Shown piece after piece: positions 1-10,405 of a stretch of DNA of 64,000 nucleotides. The notes under the pieces are model-generated. The model was given only the letters and a program-made list of their open reading frames with translations, ran no database searches and was not told the DNA's origin. Origin of the DNA: Fen-999 sp044220545 (lineage in GTDB: Bacteria > Pseudomonadota > Gammaproteobacteria > Burkholderiales > Rhodocyclaceae); contig JBGAQX010000011.1 of the NCBI GenBank assembly GCA_044220545.1, forward strand, positions 51,840-115,839. The letters run 5' to 3'. A program made the position numbers and the translations under genes. Numbering within the stretch: position 1 is the stretch's first letter; every line of letters starts with the position of its first letter.

Positions 1-1532
1 ACATGCTGGCCAGGACGCTGCCGCGGCCGACCGAGCATGTGGAACTCGACAACGCGCCGATTGCCACCGGGCGCGAGGTGCTGCTGCGCAACTTCGATTC
101 CCGCCATGGCGGCTTCGGCGAAGCCCCCAAGTTTCCCCATGCCACGGATCTCGCCTTCCTGTTGCGGCATGCCGCCAGGGGTGACGGCCGGGCGCGCGAC
201 GCCGCCTTGACGACGCTGGTGCGCATGGCCGAGGGCGGCATCTACGACCAGTTGGGTGGCGGTTTCTGCCGCTACAGCGTCGATGAGCGCTGGGAGATTC
301 CCCATTTCGAAAAGATGCTCTACGACAACGGGCCGCTGCTGGCGCTCTACGCCGATGCCTGGGCGATCAGCGACGAACCCTTGTTCGCCCGCGTCGTCGA
401 GGAGACGGTGGACTGGGTGCAACGGGAAATGCGCTTGCCCGACGGCGGGTTCGCCTCGTCTCTGGACGCCGACTCGGAGGGCGAGGAGGGCAAGTTCTAT
501 GTCTGGCATCGCGACGAGATCCGCCGCCTGCTGGACGACGAGGAATGGCGGGTGGCGCGCCGCCATTGGGGTCTGGACGGCCCGGCGAACTTCGAGCGGG
601 CGCATTGGCATCTGCGGGTCGTCGCACCGCTGTCGCCGGCCGACGCGGCAACGCTCGCCGTGGCGCGCGCCAGGCTGCTGGCGCATCGGGCCACGCGGGT
701 GCGGCCCGGTCGCGACGACAAGATATTGACGGCCTGGAACGCGCTGATGATCGAGGGCCTGGCACGGGCGGCGCGCGTCTTCGGTCGCCCCGATTGGCTG
801 GCTTTGGCACGACGCGCGCTGGCGCTTCTGCGCGGCACGCTGTGGCGCGACGGCAAGTTGCTGGCGACGGCCAAGGACGGTCGGGCGCATCTCAACGCCT
901 ACCTCGACGACCACGCCTTTCTCCTGCTGGCGCTGCTCGAATTGATGCAGGCGGAGTTCGCCGTGGCGGACCTGGACTTCGCCGTCGAACTGGCCGAGGC
1001 GCTGCTCGATCGCTTCGAAGACAAGCAAGATGGCGGGTTTCACTTCACCGCCGACGATCACGAGGCCCTGATCCATCGCCCCAAGCCCGGTCACGACAAC
1101 TCGATGCCGGGCGGCAACGCCGCCGCCGCCCTCGGGCTGCTTCGGCTCGGTCGCCTGCTGGGCGAGGTCCGCTACCTGGAAGCCGCCGAGCGCACCCTGA
1201 AGCTGTTTCTGCCGCAGATTGTCCGTCCGTCCGGCGGCGTGTCGACCTTGCTGACGGCGCTGGACGAAGCACTGGCGCCACCGCAAACGGTCATCCTGCG
1301 CGGTCCGGCCGACCGGGTGGCGGACTGGGCGGCACGCCTGGCGCGCGCGCCGGCTCCGGGCCGGCTGGTGTTGCCGCTCGGCAACGATCTGGAAGCGCTG
1401 CCGGACGCGCTGAACAAGCCGACCAGCGATGACGTCAACGCCTGGATATGCTCCGGCGTTAGTTGTCAGGCGCCAATTGCGGATTTAGCCGCGCTGAGCG
1501 CCGAACTGAACGGCGTTTTGCAAGCAGCCTGA
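1..1532 (+). CDS. YyaL-type thioredoxin-domain protein, C-terminal part (5' end outside window)
   Basis: The reading frame is already open at the window edge and ends at a TGA at 1530-1532, giving about 509 visible residues. The family (COG1331/DUF255, YyaL/spermatogenesis-associated protein 20) is usually 650-700 residues, so an N-terminal thioredoxin-like domain of roughly 150-170 residues should lie upstream. What is visible is the alpha/alpha six-hairpin region typical of this family, with segments such as GGIYDQLGGGFCRYSVD, PHFEKMLYDNG and SLDADSEGEEGKFYVW. The physiological substrate of the family is unknown. The in-frame ATG at 3 is probably internal, not the start. Confidence 0.85.
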   Translation, partial: MLARTLPRPTEHVELDNAPIATGREVLLRNFDSRHGGFGEAPKFPHATDLAFLLRHAARGDGRARDAALTTLVRMAEGGIYDQLGGGFCRYSVDERWEIPHFEKMLYDNGPLLALYADAWAISDEPLFARVVEETVDWVQREMRLPDGGFASSLDADSEGEEGKFYVWHRDEIRRLLDDEEWRVARRHWGLDGPANFERAHWHLRVVAPLSPADAATLAVARARLLAHRATRVRPGRDDKILTAWNALMIEGLARAARVFGRPDWLALARRALALLRGTLWRDGKLLATAKDGRAHLNAYLDDHAFLLLALLELMQAEFAVADLDFAVELAEALLDRFEDKQDGGFHFTADDHEALIHRPKPGHDNSMPGGNAAAALGLLRLGRLLGEVRYLEAAERTLKLFLPQIVRPSGGVSTLLTALDEALAPPQTVILRGPADRVADWAARLARAPAPGRLVLPLGNDLEALPDALNKPTSDDVNAWICSGVSCQAPIADLAALSAELNGVLQAA

Positions 1533-1593
1533 TTTCCGCTAGACTTTTGGTTTTTCCGCGCCGATTCTCAACAACATCATCAAGGACTCCTCA

Positions 1594-1905
1594 ATGAAAC
1601 TGATTGCCGCCACCCTGTTTGCCGCGACCGCGCTGGTCGCCACCAACGCCATGGCCAATGCCGACCTGGCCAAGAAGAGCAACTGCATGGCCTGCCACGC
1701 CACCGACAAGAAGCTGGTCGGCCCCGCCTACCAGGAAGTCGCCAAGAAGTACGCCGGCGACAAGGGCGCCGAAGCCATGCTGGTCGAGAAGGTCAAGAAG
1801 GGTGGTACCGGTACCTGGGGCAAAGTGCCGATGCCGCCGAACGCCAACGTCAAGGACGAAGACATCAAGACCCTGGTCAAGTGGGTCCTCGCCGGCGCCA
1901 AGTAA
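1594..1905 (+). CDS. Periplasmic class I cytochrome c (c-551/c-552 type)
   Basis: This is a 103-residue protein with a Sec signal peptide (basic start, alanine-rich core, probable cleavage after AMA near residue 22). One CMACH haem motif lies close to the mature N terminus. The distal methionine ligand is probably in the VPMPPN segment near residue 80. Size and layout match the small soluble cytochromes c-551/552 that carry electrons between the bc1 complex and terminal reductases or oxidases. The ATG at 1594 follows an AAGGA-like ribosome site. The gene stands alone and ends in a strong hairpin terminator. Confidence 0.9.
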   Translation: MKLIAATLFAATALVATNAMANADLAKKSNCMACHATDKKLVGPAYQEVAKKYAGDKGAEAMLVEKVKKGGTGTWGKVPMPPNANVKDEDIKTLVKWVLAGAK

Positions 1906-1923
1906 CTCCGGCCCGACCACGGC

Positions 1924-1949
1924 AAAAAACCCGCTCCGGCGGGTTTTTT
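1924..1949 (+). terminator. Rho-independent terminator of the cytochrome c gene
   Basis: A run of six A precedes CCCGC, a short TCCG loop, GCGGG and six T. The perfect stem continues into the A/T runs, so it could work in both directions. It lies 18 bp after the cytochrome stop codon. Confidence 0.9.
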
Positions 1950-2046
1950 GTTGGCCATTTTTCCCCGCTTGACTCGCATTGACAAGGCACGGGGCCCCGC
2001 GCAGAATCGGCGCACTTTTGCCTGAACCCATTTTCGGAGAACCACG

Positions 2047-3354
2047 ATGAACCTGCCCGTCAAGACGCTCTGCATCGCCGTTGCCGCCGCCCTGCTGACC
2101 GTTGGTTGCGGCAAGAAGGAAGAGGCAAAGCCCGTCGCCCAGGCGCCCGCTCCCGCGCCGGTGCCGCCGCTGGTCGTCAAGCTGGGTCATTCGGCGCCTT
2201 TGACCGGCCCGCAGGCGCATATCGGCAAGGACAACGAAAACGGCGCCCGGCTTGCCGTGGAGGATGCCAACGCCGCCAAGATCAAGGTCGGCGACCGCGA
2301 TGTCACCTTCGAATTGATGGGCGAGGACGACCAGGCCGATCCCAAGCAGGGCATACTCGTTGCGCAGAAATTCGCCGATGCCAAGGTCAATGCGGTGATT
2401 GGTCACCTGAATTCCGGCACCACCATCCCGGCCTCGAAGATCTATTCCGATGGCGGCATACCGCAGGTATCGCCGTCGGCCACCAACCCGACCTATACCC
2501 ACCAGGGTTTCAAGACCGCCTTCCGGGTCATGGCCAACGACGAGCAGCAGGGCAGAGTGCTCGGCCAGTACGCCGGCAACCAGCTCAAGGCCAAGACGGT
2601 GGCGATCATCGACGACAAGACGGCCTATGGCGAGGGCCTGGCCGGCGAGTTCAAGAAGGCGGCCGTGGAAGCCGGAGTCAAGGTGGTGGCGGAAGAGCAC
2701 ACCGACGACAAGGCGGTCGACTTCGCGGCGATTCTCACCAAGATCAAGGGCAAGAAGCCCGACCTCGTTTTCTACGGTGGCATGGATCCGCAGGCCGCGC
2801 CGATGGCCATGCAGATGAAGAAGCTCGGTCTCAAGGCCCGGCTGCTGATGGGTGACGGCGGTTGCACGACGGAATTCCTCAAGAACGCCGGCGAGGCCGC
2901 GGAAGGCCACTACTGCTCGCTGCCCGGCATCCCCTACGAGAAGATGCCGGGTGGTCCGAAGTTCATCGAGCGCTTCAAGGCCAAGTACGGCGACATCCAG
3001 CTTTACGCGCCCTATGCCTACGATGCCGTGATGGTGGTGGTCGAGGCCGTCAAGCGCGCCCAGTCGGCCGAACCGGCCAAGATCCTCGCCGAGCTGCCGA
3101 AGACCGACTACCAGGGCATCACGACCCGGATCAACTTCGACGACAACGGCGACCTCAAGGACGGCGCCATCAGCCTGTACGTCGCCAAGACTGGCAAATG
3201 GGAGGCGCTGGACACCATCGGTGGCGCTCCGGCCACCGCACCGGCGGCCCAGACGGAAGGCATGGGCGGTATGAGTGGCATGAGCGGTATGAGTGGCATG
3301 TCCGGCATGGCGGGCGAGGCGGCTTCCGCCGCACCGGCCGGCGAGAAGAAGTAG
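2047..3354 (+). CDS. livJ: Branched-chain amino-acid ABC transporter substrate-binding lipoprotein
   Basis: A 435-residue periplasmic binding protein of the Leu/Ile/Val receptor family (type I periplasmic fold). The signal peptide ends in a lipobox with Cys21 (LLTVGC), so the protein is probably lipid-anchored. The body carries family segments such as IGHLNSGTTIPASKIY and DGGIPQVSPSATNPT. The family is usually about 370-390 residues; the extra length is a C-terminal tail from about residue 404 with a repeated Gly-Met-Ser-Gly-Met pattern followed by Ala-rich residues and EKK. A GGAGA ribosome site supports the ATG at 2047. It heads a livJHMGF cluster and is separated from livH by a hairpin that could make it the most abundant product. 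Confidence 0.92.
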   Translation: MNLPVKTLCIAVAAALLTVGCGKKEEAKPVAQAPAPAPVPPLVVKLGHSAPLTGPQAHIGKDNENGARLAVEDANAAKIKVGDRDVTFELMGEDDQADPKQGILVAQKFADAKVNAVIGHLNSGTTIPASKIYSDGGIPQVSPSATNPTYTHQGFKTAFRVMANDEQQGRVLGQYAGNQLKAKTVAIIDDKTAYGEGLAGEFKKAAVEAGVKVVAEEHTDDKAVDFAAILTKIKGKKPDLVFYGGMDPQAAPMAMQMKKLGLKARLLMGDGGCTTEFLKNAGEAAEGHYCSLPGIPYEKMPGGPKFIERFKAKYGDIQLYAPYAYDAVMVVVEAVKRAQSAEPAKILAELPKTDYQGITTRINFDDNGDLKDGAISLYVAKTGKWEALDTIGGAPATAPAAQTEGMGGMSGMSGMSGMSGMAGEAASAAPAGEKK

Positions 3355-3372
3355 GTGGCATGATCCGACCAT

Positions 3373-3398
3373 GAAACGGCACCCTCGGGTGCCGTTTC
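3373..3398 (+). terminator. Hairpin between livJ and livH, possible partial terminator
   Basis: The arms GAAACGGCAC and GTGCCGTTTC form a strong stem, extended by CC/GG around a TC loop, and are followed by TTC. There is no long T run, so leaky termination or 3'-end protection of the livJ message is more likely than a full stop. This is a common layout after binding-protein genes. Confidence 0.7.
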
Positions 3399-3414
3399 TT
3401 CATGCCGCCCGGCA

Positions 3415-4337
3415 ATGGACATCTTCCTGCAGCAGCTCATCAATGGCCTGACCCTGGGCAGCATCTATGCCCTGGTCGCGCTTGGCTATACGATGGTCTA
3501 TGGCATCCTCGGCCTGATCAACTTCGCCCATGGCGAAGTGGTGATGATCGGCGCGCTGACGGCCCTGACCGTGATCAAGATGCTCGCCGCCAGCGGCCTG
3601 CCGGGCCCGGTCGTGGTGCTGATCGGGCTGCTGGTGGCGGCGCTGGTCTGCATGGCGCTGGGCTTCACCATCGAACGCATCGCCTACCGCCCCCTGCGCA
3701 ACGCGCCGCGCCTGGCGCCGCTGATCACGGCCATCGGTGTTTCCATCGTCCTCCAGCAAATGGCGATGCTGATCTGGGGTCGCAACTACCATTCCGTGCC
3801 TGCGCTGTTGCCGAGCGGGGGCCATGAAGTCCTCGGCGCCTCGATCACCGATCTGCAATTGATCATCGTCGCCGTCGCCGGCATCACCATGGCCGGGCTG
3901 ACGCTGCTGGTCAATCGCACCCGGCTGGGGCGCGCCATGCGCGCCACGGCGGAGAATCCGGCCATTGCCGGCCTGATGGGGGTGGACGCCAACCGGATCA
4001 TCGCCCTCACCTTCGTGATCGGCTCGGCGCTGGCGGCGCTGGCCGGCGTGCTGGTATCGGCCAACTACGGCATCGCCCACTACAACATGGGCTTCATCCT
4101 CGGTCTCAAGGCCTTCACGGCGGCGGTGCTGGGCGGCATCGGCAATCTCGCCGGCGCCATGGTCGGCGGCGTGCTGCTGGGCGTCATCGAGGCGCTCGGC
4201 GCCGGCTATATCGGCGACCTGACCGGTGGCGCGCTGGGTTCCCACTACCAGGACGTGTTCGCCTTTTTCGTGCTGATCGTCGTGCTGATCTTCCGGCCCT
4301 CCGGCCTGATGGGCGAGAAAGTGGCGGAGCGCGCCTG

Positions 4338-4338
<1 letters not shown>
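3415..4338 (+). CDS. livH: Branched-chain amino-acid ABC transporter permease LivH
   Basis: A 307-residue inner-membrane permease with about eight hydrophobic helices. It begins with the family signature MDIFLQQLINGLTLGSIYAL, followed by GYTMVYGILGLINFAHG. It forms the channel with LivM. The ATG at 3415 lies 17 bp after the livJ-livH hairpin and gives the usual family N terminus. Its stop overlaps the livM start by one base (TGATG), which points to translational coupling. Family assignment is firm; the exact substrate (branched-chain amino acids or related compounds) is inferred. Confidence 0.93.
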
Positions 4339-5380
<1,042 letters not shown>

Positions 5381-5384
<4 letters not shown>

Positions 5385-6128
5385 CGGTGCTGCTCGACGC
5401 CCGCAAGATCGGCAAGCGCTTTGGCGGCGTCCAGGCCCTGAAGGAAGTCTCCCTGACCATTCGCACGGGTGAGATCTACGGCCTGATCGGCCCCAACGGC
5501 GCCGGCAAGACCACTTTCTTCAACGTGCTGACCGGTCTCTATCCGCGCGATGGCGGCGAGATACTCTTTGCCGGCCAGCCCCTGCGTCTGTCCAGTCCGC
5601 ATGAAGTGGCCAGGGCCGGCATCGCCCGCACCTTCCAGAACATCCGCCTGTTCGGCAACATGACTGCGCGCGAAAACGTCATGGTCGGGCGCCATGTGCG
5701 CAGCGGCGCGGGCGTGATCGGCGCCGTCTTTCGCCATGCGGCCAATCGCGCCGAGGAGGCCGCCATCCGCCGGCGCGCCGATGACCTGCTCCACTATGTC
5801 GGCATCGCCCACCGGGCCGACGATACGGCGCGCCATCTCTCCTACGGCGACCAGCGACGGCTGGAGATAGCCCGCGCCCTGGCCACCGAGCCGAAGCTGC
5901 TGGCGCTCGACGAGCCGGCGGCCGGCATGAACGCCACGGAGACCGGGGCGCTGAAGACCCTGATCGAGGGCTTGCGCGCCGACGGGCTGACGGTGCTGTT
6001 GATCGAGCACGACGTCAAGCTGGTGATGGGGCTGTGCGACCGGGTGGCGGTGCTCGACTACGGCGAGAAGATCGCCGAGGACGTGCCGGCCAGCGTGCGG
6101 AAGAATCCACAAGTGATCGAGGCCTACC

Positions 6129-6145
<17 letters not shown>
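5381..6145 (+). CDS. livG: Branched-chain amino-acid ABC transporter ATP-binding protein LivG
   Basis: A 254-residue ABC ATPase. Visible motifs are Walker A GPNGAGKTT near residue 38, the LivG-typical RTFQNIRLFGNMTARENVMVG segment, the signature LSYGDQRRLEIARAL and Walker B LLALDEPAAGM followed by the H-loop LIEHDVKLV. The start chosen is the ATG at 5381, which overlaps the livM stop as ATGA. A longer open frame upstream only runs in a wrong frame over livM. It acts on the cytoplasmic face together with LivF. Confidence 0.93.
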
Positions 6146-6845
<700 letters not shown>

Positions 6846-6863
6846 CGGCGGCCCGTCCGGCCG

Positions 6864-8000
6864 CTAGTTGAACTGAAGCGTATCGGCGAAGGCCAGGGCT
6901 TCGATCTGGGCGTGGTTGAGCTTCGCGGTCGAGATGCCCAGCAGGGCGGCCTTTTCGGCCAGCACCGCGGAGCCTTCCTCTTCGCAGGCGAGCGCCAGAT
7001 CGAGCAGCCCGGCGTAGACGCCTTCGCGGCGCAGCAGCGCGTCGGTGATCGCCTCCGGCAGATGCATTTCCTCCAGCACGGTCTCGATGCGGGCGCCCAG
7101 CAGGATGCCGAGCAGCGAAAAGGCGCCGGTGATGAAGAGGTTGTCGAGCATGCCGCGCTCGAAGAAGTCCTTGCCGAGAATCTCCATGAAGCGGCCGCGG
7201 GCGATGGCGGTCTGCATCAGCGCCGGCGCCGCCGGGTCGTGGCTGGCGGTGACCAGCAGCAGGGACAGCCATTTGTTGAGCTTGTCGTAACCCAGAATGG
7301 CGACGGCATGGCGGAAGGACTCGATCTCGCAGGAAAGGCCGAATCCCGCCGAATTGATGTAGCGCAGCAGCTTGTAGGACAGGGCCACGTCCTGCTTGAG
7401 GGCGACTTCGATCTCCTTCACCTCGGCGTTGCGGCGGACCAGGTTGAGCACGCGGACGATCTGGGCATGGCCGGGGTTGAGCTTGTCGACCAGCGGCCGG
7501 CCATGCAGGAAGAACCAGCCGGCGGCCCCCGCGTAGCCGTTGGCGATGGCCTCGGTGAAGGCGCGCAGGTCGGCCAGCCCCTTGGCCAGGGTGACACCGG
7601 GCGTATTGGCCAGCCTGGGCTGGCTGCGCGCATCGGCCAGCAGGAAGCGGAAGGGCGGTTCGCTCGGCAGGGCCATGCCGGCCGTGTAGCCGTCCAGGCA
7701 GAGTGGCACGTTGCCGGCGGCCAGCGCGGCGACCAGTTCCAGCGTGGCCGGCGCGGCCAGACCGGCCGCCGGTATTTCCAGCATCGCGTTTTCGGGGGGC
7801 TGCCAGGCCAGCAGGTCCTTGTCCGGCAGGCAGCCGGCCAGTCCGACGAAGACGCTGCGCGTACCGGGCCAGACGTCCTGCAAATCATTGAGCAGCGCGG
7901 CCGCTTCGGCCGACGAATTGGCATGGACGACGAGGCGCGAAGCCGTCATCGCCTGTTGGCGGTTGAGCACGGGCTCGCGGCGGATCAGGGCAGGGTTCAT
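6864..8000 (-). CDS. EAL/HDOD signalling protein (YuxH-like)
   Basis: A 378-residue protein of the family that joins a degenerate EAL-like N-terminal half to a C-terminal HDOD domain (COG3434). It opens with an IRREPVLNRQQ segment resembling the R-Q-P-I-x-D start of that family. The EAL and downstream metal-binding residues of active c-di-GMP phosphodiesterases are not evident, so the first half is probably non-catalytic. The HDOD part covers about residues 165-370 (for example SYKLLRYINSAGFGLSCEIESFRHAVAILG). Such proteins act in the cytoplasm in regulation of motility, biofilm or stress. Its start overlaps the upstream reductase gene by four bases. The partner and signal are unknown. Confidence 0.82.
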   Translation of the reverse strand: MNPALIRREPVLNRQQAMTASRLVVHANSSAEAAALLNDLQDVWPGTRSVFVGLAGCLPDKDLLAWQPPENAMLEIPAAGLAAPATLELVAALAAGNVPLCLDGYTAGMALPSEPPFRFLLADARSQPRLANTPGVTLAKGLADLRAFTEAIANGYAGAAGWFFLHGRPLVDKLNPGHAQIVRVLNLVRRNAEVKEIEVALKQDVALSYKLLRYINSAGFGLSCEIESFRHAVAILGYDKLNKWLSLLLVTASHDPAAPALMQTAIARGRFMEILGKDFFERGMLDNLFITGAFSLLGILLGARIETVLEEMHLPEAITDALLRREGVYAGLLDLALACEEEGSAVLAEKAALLGISTAKLNHAQIEALAFADTLQFN

Positions 8001-9022
8001 TTTTTTTCCGCCTTGGCGGCGTAGGAGAAGATGTCGGCGAAGAATTCGTCGGTGGGCAGCCCGCGGCCGGTAAAGTCGCGCTGCGCGGCTTCGACCATCA
8101 CCGGCGCTCCGCAGACGTAAGCCTGATGACCGGAGAGATCGGCGAAGTCGGCCAGCACGGCCTGGTGAACCAGGCCGGTGCGTCCTGTCCAGGCATCGGA
8201 CTCGGCGGGTTCCGAGAGTACCGGCACGTAGGTGATGTTCGAGTGTACGGCGGCCCAGTTCGCGGGCAGTTCCGGCAGGTAGAGACCGGCGCGATTCTTG
8301 GCGCCCCAGTAGATGGCGATCGGCCGGGCGCTGTGGTTGTGGATGGCGTGTTCCACCAGGGCCTTGATCGGTGCGAAGCCGGTGCCGCCGGCGACCATCA
8401 CCATCGGTTTGGTCGACTCCTCGCGCAGGCGGAAGGTGCCCAGCGGCCCTTCGAAGCGCAGGATGTCCTTGACCTTCATGGTCGAGAAGACCTGCTCGGT
8501 AAAGGAGCCACCCGGAATGAAGCGGACGTGCAACTCGAGTATTTCGTCCTCGTGCGGCGCGTTGGCGAGCGAGAAGGCGCGCCGCTTGTTGTCGGGGAGC
8601 AGAAACTCGACGTACTGGCCGGCGAGGAATTGCAGCCGCTCGTTGCTAGGCAGCTTGAGGCGCAGCACCATGACATCGGCGGCGACCTTGCGCAGTTCAT
8701 GCACCCGGCAGGGCATGGTCTTGACCGGAATATCGGTTTGGCTGCGCACCTCGCGCACTTCCAGCACGACATCGGACCGGGGCCGGGCACAGCAGGTCAG
8801 CACGTTGCCGCTGGCGCGTTCCGTCAGTGGCAGCGCGTGTTCCTGTGCCTTGCCATGATCGACCTGGCCGGCCACGAGCGTGGCCTTGCAGGCGCCGCAG
8901 GCGCCGTCGCGGCAACCGTAGGGCAGTGTCAGCCCGGCATCCAGAGCAGCTTGCAGGAGCGTCGTATCGGCGGGGACCGGGTAGGTGTGGCCACTGGGCT
9001 GGAGGGTAACGGTGTAGGCCAT
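7997..9022 (-). CDS. 2Fe-2S ferredoxin/FAD-NAD(P)H reductase (CDP-6-deoxy-delta-3,4-glucoseen reductase-like)
   Basis: A 341-residue flavoprotein reductase. Residues 1-90 form a plant-type 2Fe-2S ferredoxin domain with the cluster motif CRDGACGACKA and the fourth cysteine in LTCCARP. Residues 100-340 form a ferredoxin-NADP reductase module with the FAD motif RAFSLANAP, the pyridine-nucleotide segment MVAGGTGFAPIKALVEHAI and the terminal YVCGAPVMVEAA. It is commonly annotated as CDP-6-deoxyhexose reductase, but betaproteobacterial copies lie outside sugar clusters and the true electron acceptor is unknown. It is likely co-transcribed with the HDOD gene. The ATG at 9022 lies only 14 bp from the divergent SDR start. 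Confidence 0.85.
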   Translation of the reverse strand: MAYTVTLQPSGHTYPVPADTTLLQAALDAGLTLPYGCRDGACGACKATLVAGQVDHGKAQEHALPLTERASGNVLTCCARPRSDVVLEVREVRSQTDIPVKTMPCRVHELRKVAADVMVLRLKLPSNERLQFLAGQYVEFLLPDNKRRAFSLANAPHEDEILELHVRFIPGGSFTEQVFSTMKVKDILRFEGPLGTFRLREESTKPMVMVAGGTGFAPIKALVEHAIHNHSARPIAIYWGAKNRAGLYLPELPANWAAVHSNITYVPVLSEPAESDAWTGRTGLVHQAVLADFADLSGHQAYVCGAPVMVEAAQRDFTGRGLPTDEFFADIFSYAAKAEKK

Positions 9023-9036
9023 GCGATAATCGTCCG

Positions 9037-9903
9037 GTGCGTAGATTGCTAATAGTCGGTTGTGGCGACGTGGTTCGCCGTGCTCTGCCGGAGCTGACCC
9101 GCCACTGGCGCGTCTATGCCCTGGTGCGCGGTCGCGATGCCGACCTTGCCGCCCTCGGCGTCACCCAGATCGTCGGCGATCTGGACCGGCCGGCGAGCTT
9201 GCATCGTCTGGCGGGGCTGGCCGACGCCGTGCTGCACAGTGCCCCGCCGCCGGACAATGGCGAAGAAGACCCGCGAACCCGGCGGCTGATTGCCGCGTTG
9301 CGCCGGCGGAGTCTACCACGCTGCCTTGTGTACATCAGCACCAGCGGCGTCTATGGCGACTGCCAGGGCGCCCGGGTCTTCGAGACGCGGCCCGTCGAGC
9401 CGCGTACCGGCCGCGCCGCGCGCCGGGTGGCGGCGGAGCGTACATTGCGCCGCTTCGGCGCGGCGTCGAGTTGCCGGGTGGCGATACTGCGCGCCCCGGG
9501 CATCTACGCCGCCGACCGCCTGCCGCTGGAGCGCCTGCGCCGGGGCACGCCGGTATTCGCCGCCGGCGAGGATTCCTACACCAATCACATTCACGCCGAG
9601 GATCTCGGCCGTGCCTGCATGGTGGCGCTCGACCGCGGGCGGGCCAACCGGATCTATCACGCCAGCGACGATTCGGACCTGCCGATGGGCGAGTGGTTCG
9701 ACAAACTGGCCGACGCGTTCGGCCTGCCGCGTCCGCCGCGCCTGTCGCGCGCCGCGGCGCAGACGGCGGTGTCGCCGACCCTGCTCTCGTTCATGAATGA
9801 ATCGCGTCGGCTCGACAACGGGCGATTGAAGCGGGAGCTTCGGCTGCGTCTGCGCTACCCGACCGTCGACGCCGGCATTGCCGACGCACAGGAGAAACAT
9901 TGA
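9037..9903 (+). CDS. SDR-family NAD-dependent epimerase/dehydratase (YeeZ-like)
   Basis: A 288-residue extended short-chain dehydrogenase-like protein. The N terminus RRLLIVGCGDVVRRAL is a variant of the GxGxxG dinucleotide loop (third glycine replaced by Val). Further on are LVYISTSGVYGD and a distant YTNHIHAEDLGRA segment typical of NAD-dependent epimerases. A canonical YxxxK catalytic pair is not obvious, since R replaces K around AARRVAAERTLRR, so it may bind nucleotide without classical SDR chemistry. The start is GTG at 9037, giving a very short divergent region with the reductase gene. The stop overlaps hemJ (TGATG), so it probably heads an SDR-hemJ operon. Confidence 0.8.
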   Translation: MRRLLIVGCGDVVRRALPELTRHWRVYALVRGRDADLAALGVTQIVGDLDRPASLHRLAGLADAVLHSAPPPDNGEEDPRTRRLIAALRRRSLPRCLVYISTSGVYGDCQGARVFETRPVEPRTGRAARRVAAERTLRRFGAASSCRVAILRAPGIYAADRLPLERLRRGTPVFAAGEDSYTNHIHAEDLGRACMVALDRGRANRIYHASDDSDLPMGEWFDKLADAFGLPRPPRLSRAAAQTAVSPTLLSFMNESRRLDNGRLKRELRLRLRYPTVDAGIADAQEKH

Positions 9904-10316
9904 TGCTCTGGGTAAAGTCCTTCCACATCTTCTTCGTCGTCAGCTGGTTCGCCGGGCTGTTCTACCTGCCACGCATCTTCGTCAATCTGGCCATGGTGCC
10001 GGCGGCCAGCGCCGAGCGCGAGCGCCTGTTGATCATGGCCGGGAAGCTCTACAAGTTCGTCACGCCGATCGGCCTGCTGGCGGTGATCTTCGGCCTCTGG
10101 CTATGGTTCGGCTACGGATTCGCCGGTGGCTGGCTGCACGTCAAGACCGCCCTGGTGGTCGGCCTGCTCGGCTACCACTTCTACTGCGGCAAGCTCTACC
10201 GGGATTTCCTCGCCGGGCGCGAGCGGCACTCCCACGTCTGGTTCCGCTTCTTCAACGAAATGCCCGTTTTTCTCCTGCTGGCCATTGTCATTCTGGCGGT
10301 GGTGAAACCGTTCTGA
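9903..10316 (+). CDS. hemJ: HemJ-type protoporphyrinogen IX oxidase (CopD/UPF0093 family)
   Basis: A 137-residue inner-membrane protein with four predicted helices. The family hallmarks are visible: the N-terminal histidine in MLWVKSFHIFFVVSWFAGLFYLPR and conserved KLYK and WFRFFNE segments. HemJ converts protoporphyrinogen IX to protoporphyrin IX in haem synthesis, fitting the many cytochromes nearby. The ATG at 9903 is preferred over the TTG at 9900 because AGGAGAAAC lies at the right distance. The last 17 codons and the stop are part of a 69-bp tandem duplication, whose second copy is untranslated and separates hemJ from the next gene. Confidence 0.9.
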   Translation: MLWVKSFHIFFVVSWFAGLFYLPRIFVNLAMVPAASAERERLLIMAGKLYKFVTPIGLLAVIFGLWLWFGYGFAGGWLHVKTALVVGLLGYHFYCGKLYRDFLAGRERHSHVWFRFFNEMPVFLLLAIVILAVVKPF

Positions 10317-10405
10317 CATGCAAGGGCAGCTTTTCTTTTTCTCCTGCTGGCCATTGTCATTCTGGCGGTGGTGAAACCGTTCTGACATGCAAGGGCAGCT
10401 TTTCT
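10267..10405 (+). repeat. Exact 69-bp tandem duplication spanning the hemJ stop and the restriction-gene start
   Basis: Bases 10267-10335 recur without mismatch at 10336-10404, and identity extends one further base. The unit holds the last 17 hemJ codons, the stop TGA, and ATGCAAGGGCAGCTTTT, the start of the downstream gene. Each copy therefore offers a start codon, at 10318 and 10387. From the first, the frame runs 18 codons and stops at TGA. Only the second continues into the 1402-residue gene. Perfect identity implies a recent event or an assembly artefact. Confidence 0.97.

Noticed and set aside
1591..3372. A 593-codon open frame on the minus strand, opposite the cytochrome c gene and livJ
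   Set aside because: Low-complexity His/Gly/Arg/Asp-rich translation with no family pattern; it mirrors the codon bias of the real genes on the plus strand and spans a terminator.
10318..10374. The 18-codon frame from the first duplicated start codon as a small gene
   Set aside because: It is a by-product of the tandem duplication and lacks its own conserved sequence; it may still affect translation of the downstream gene.
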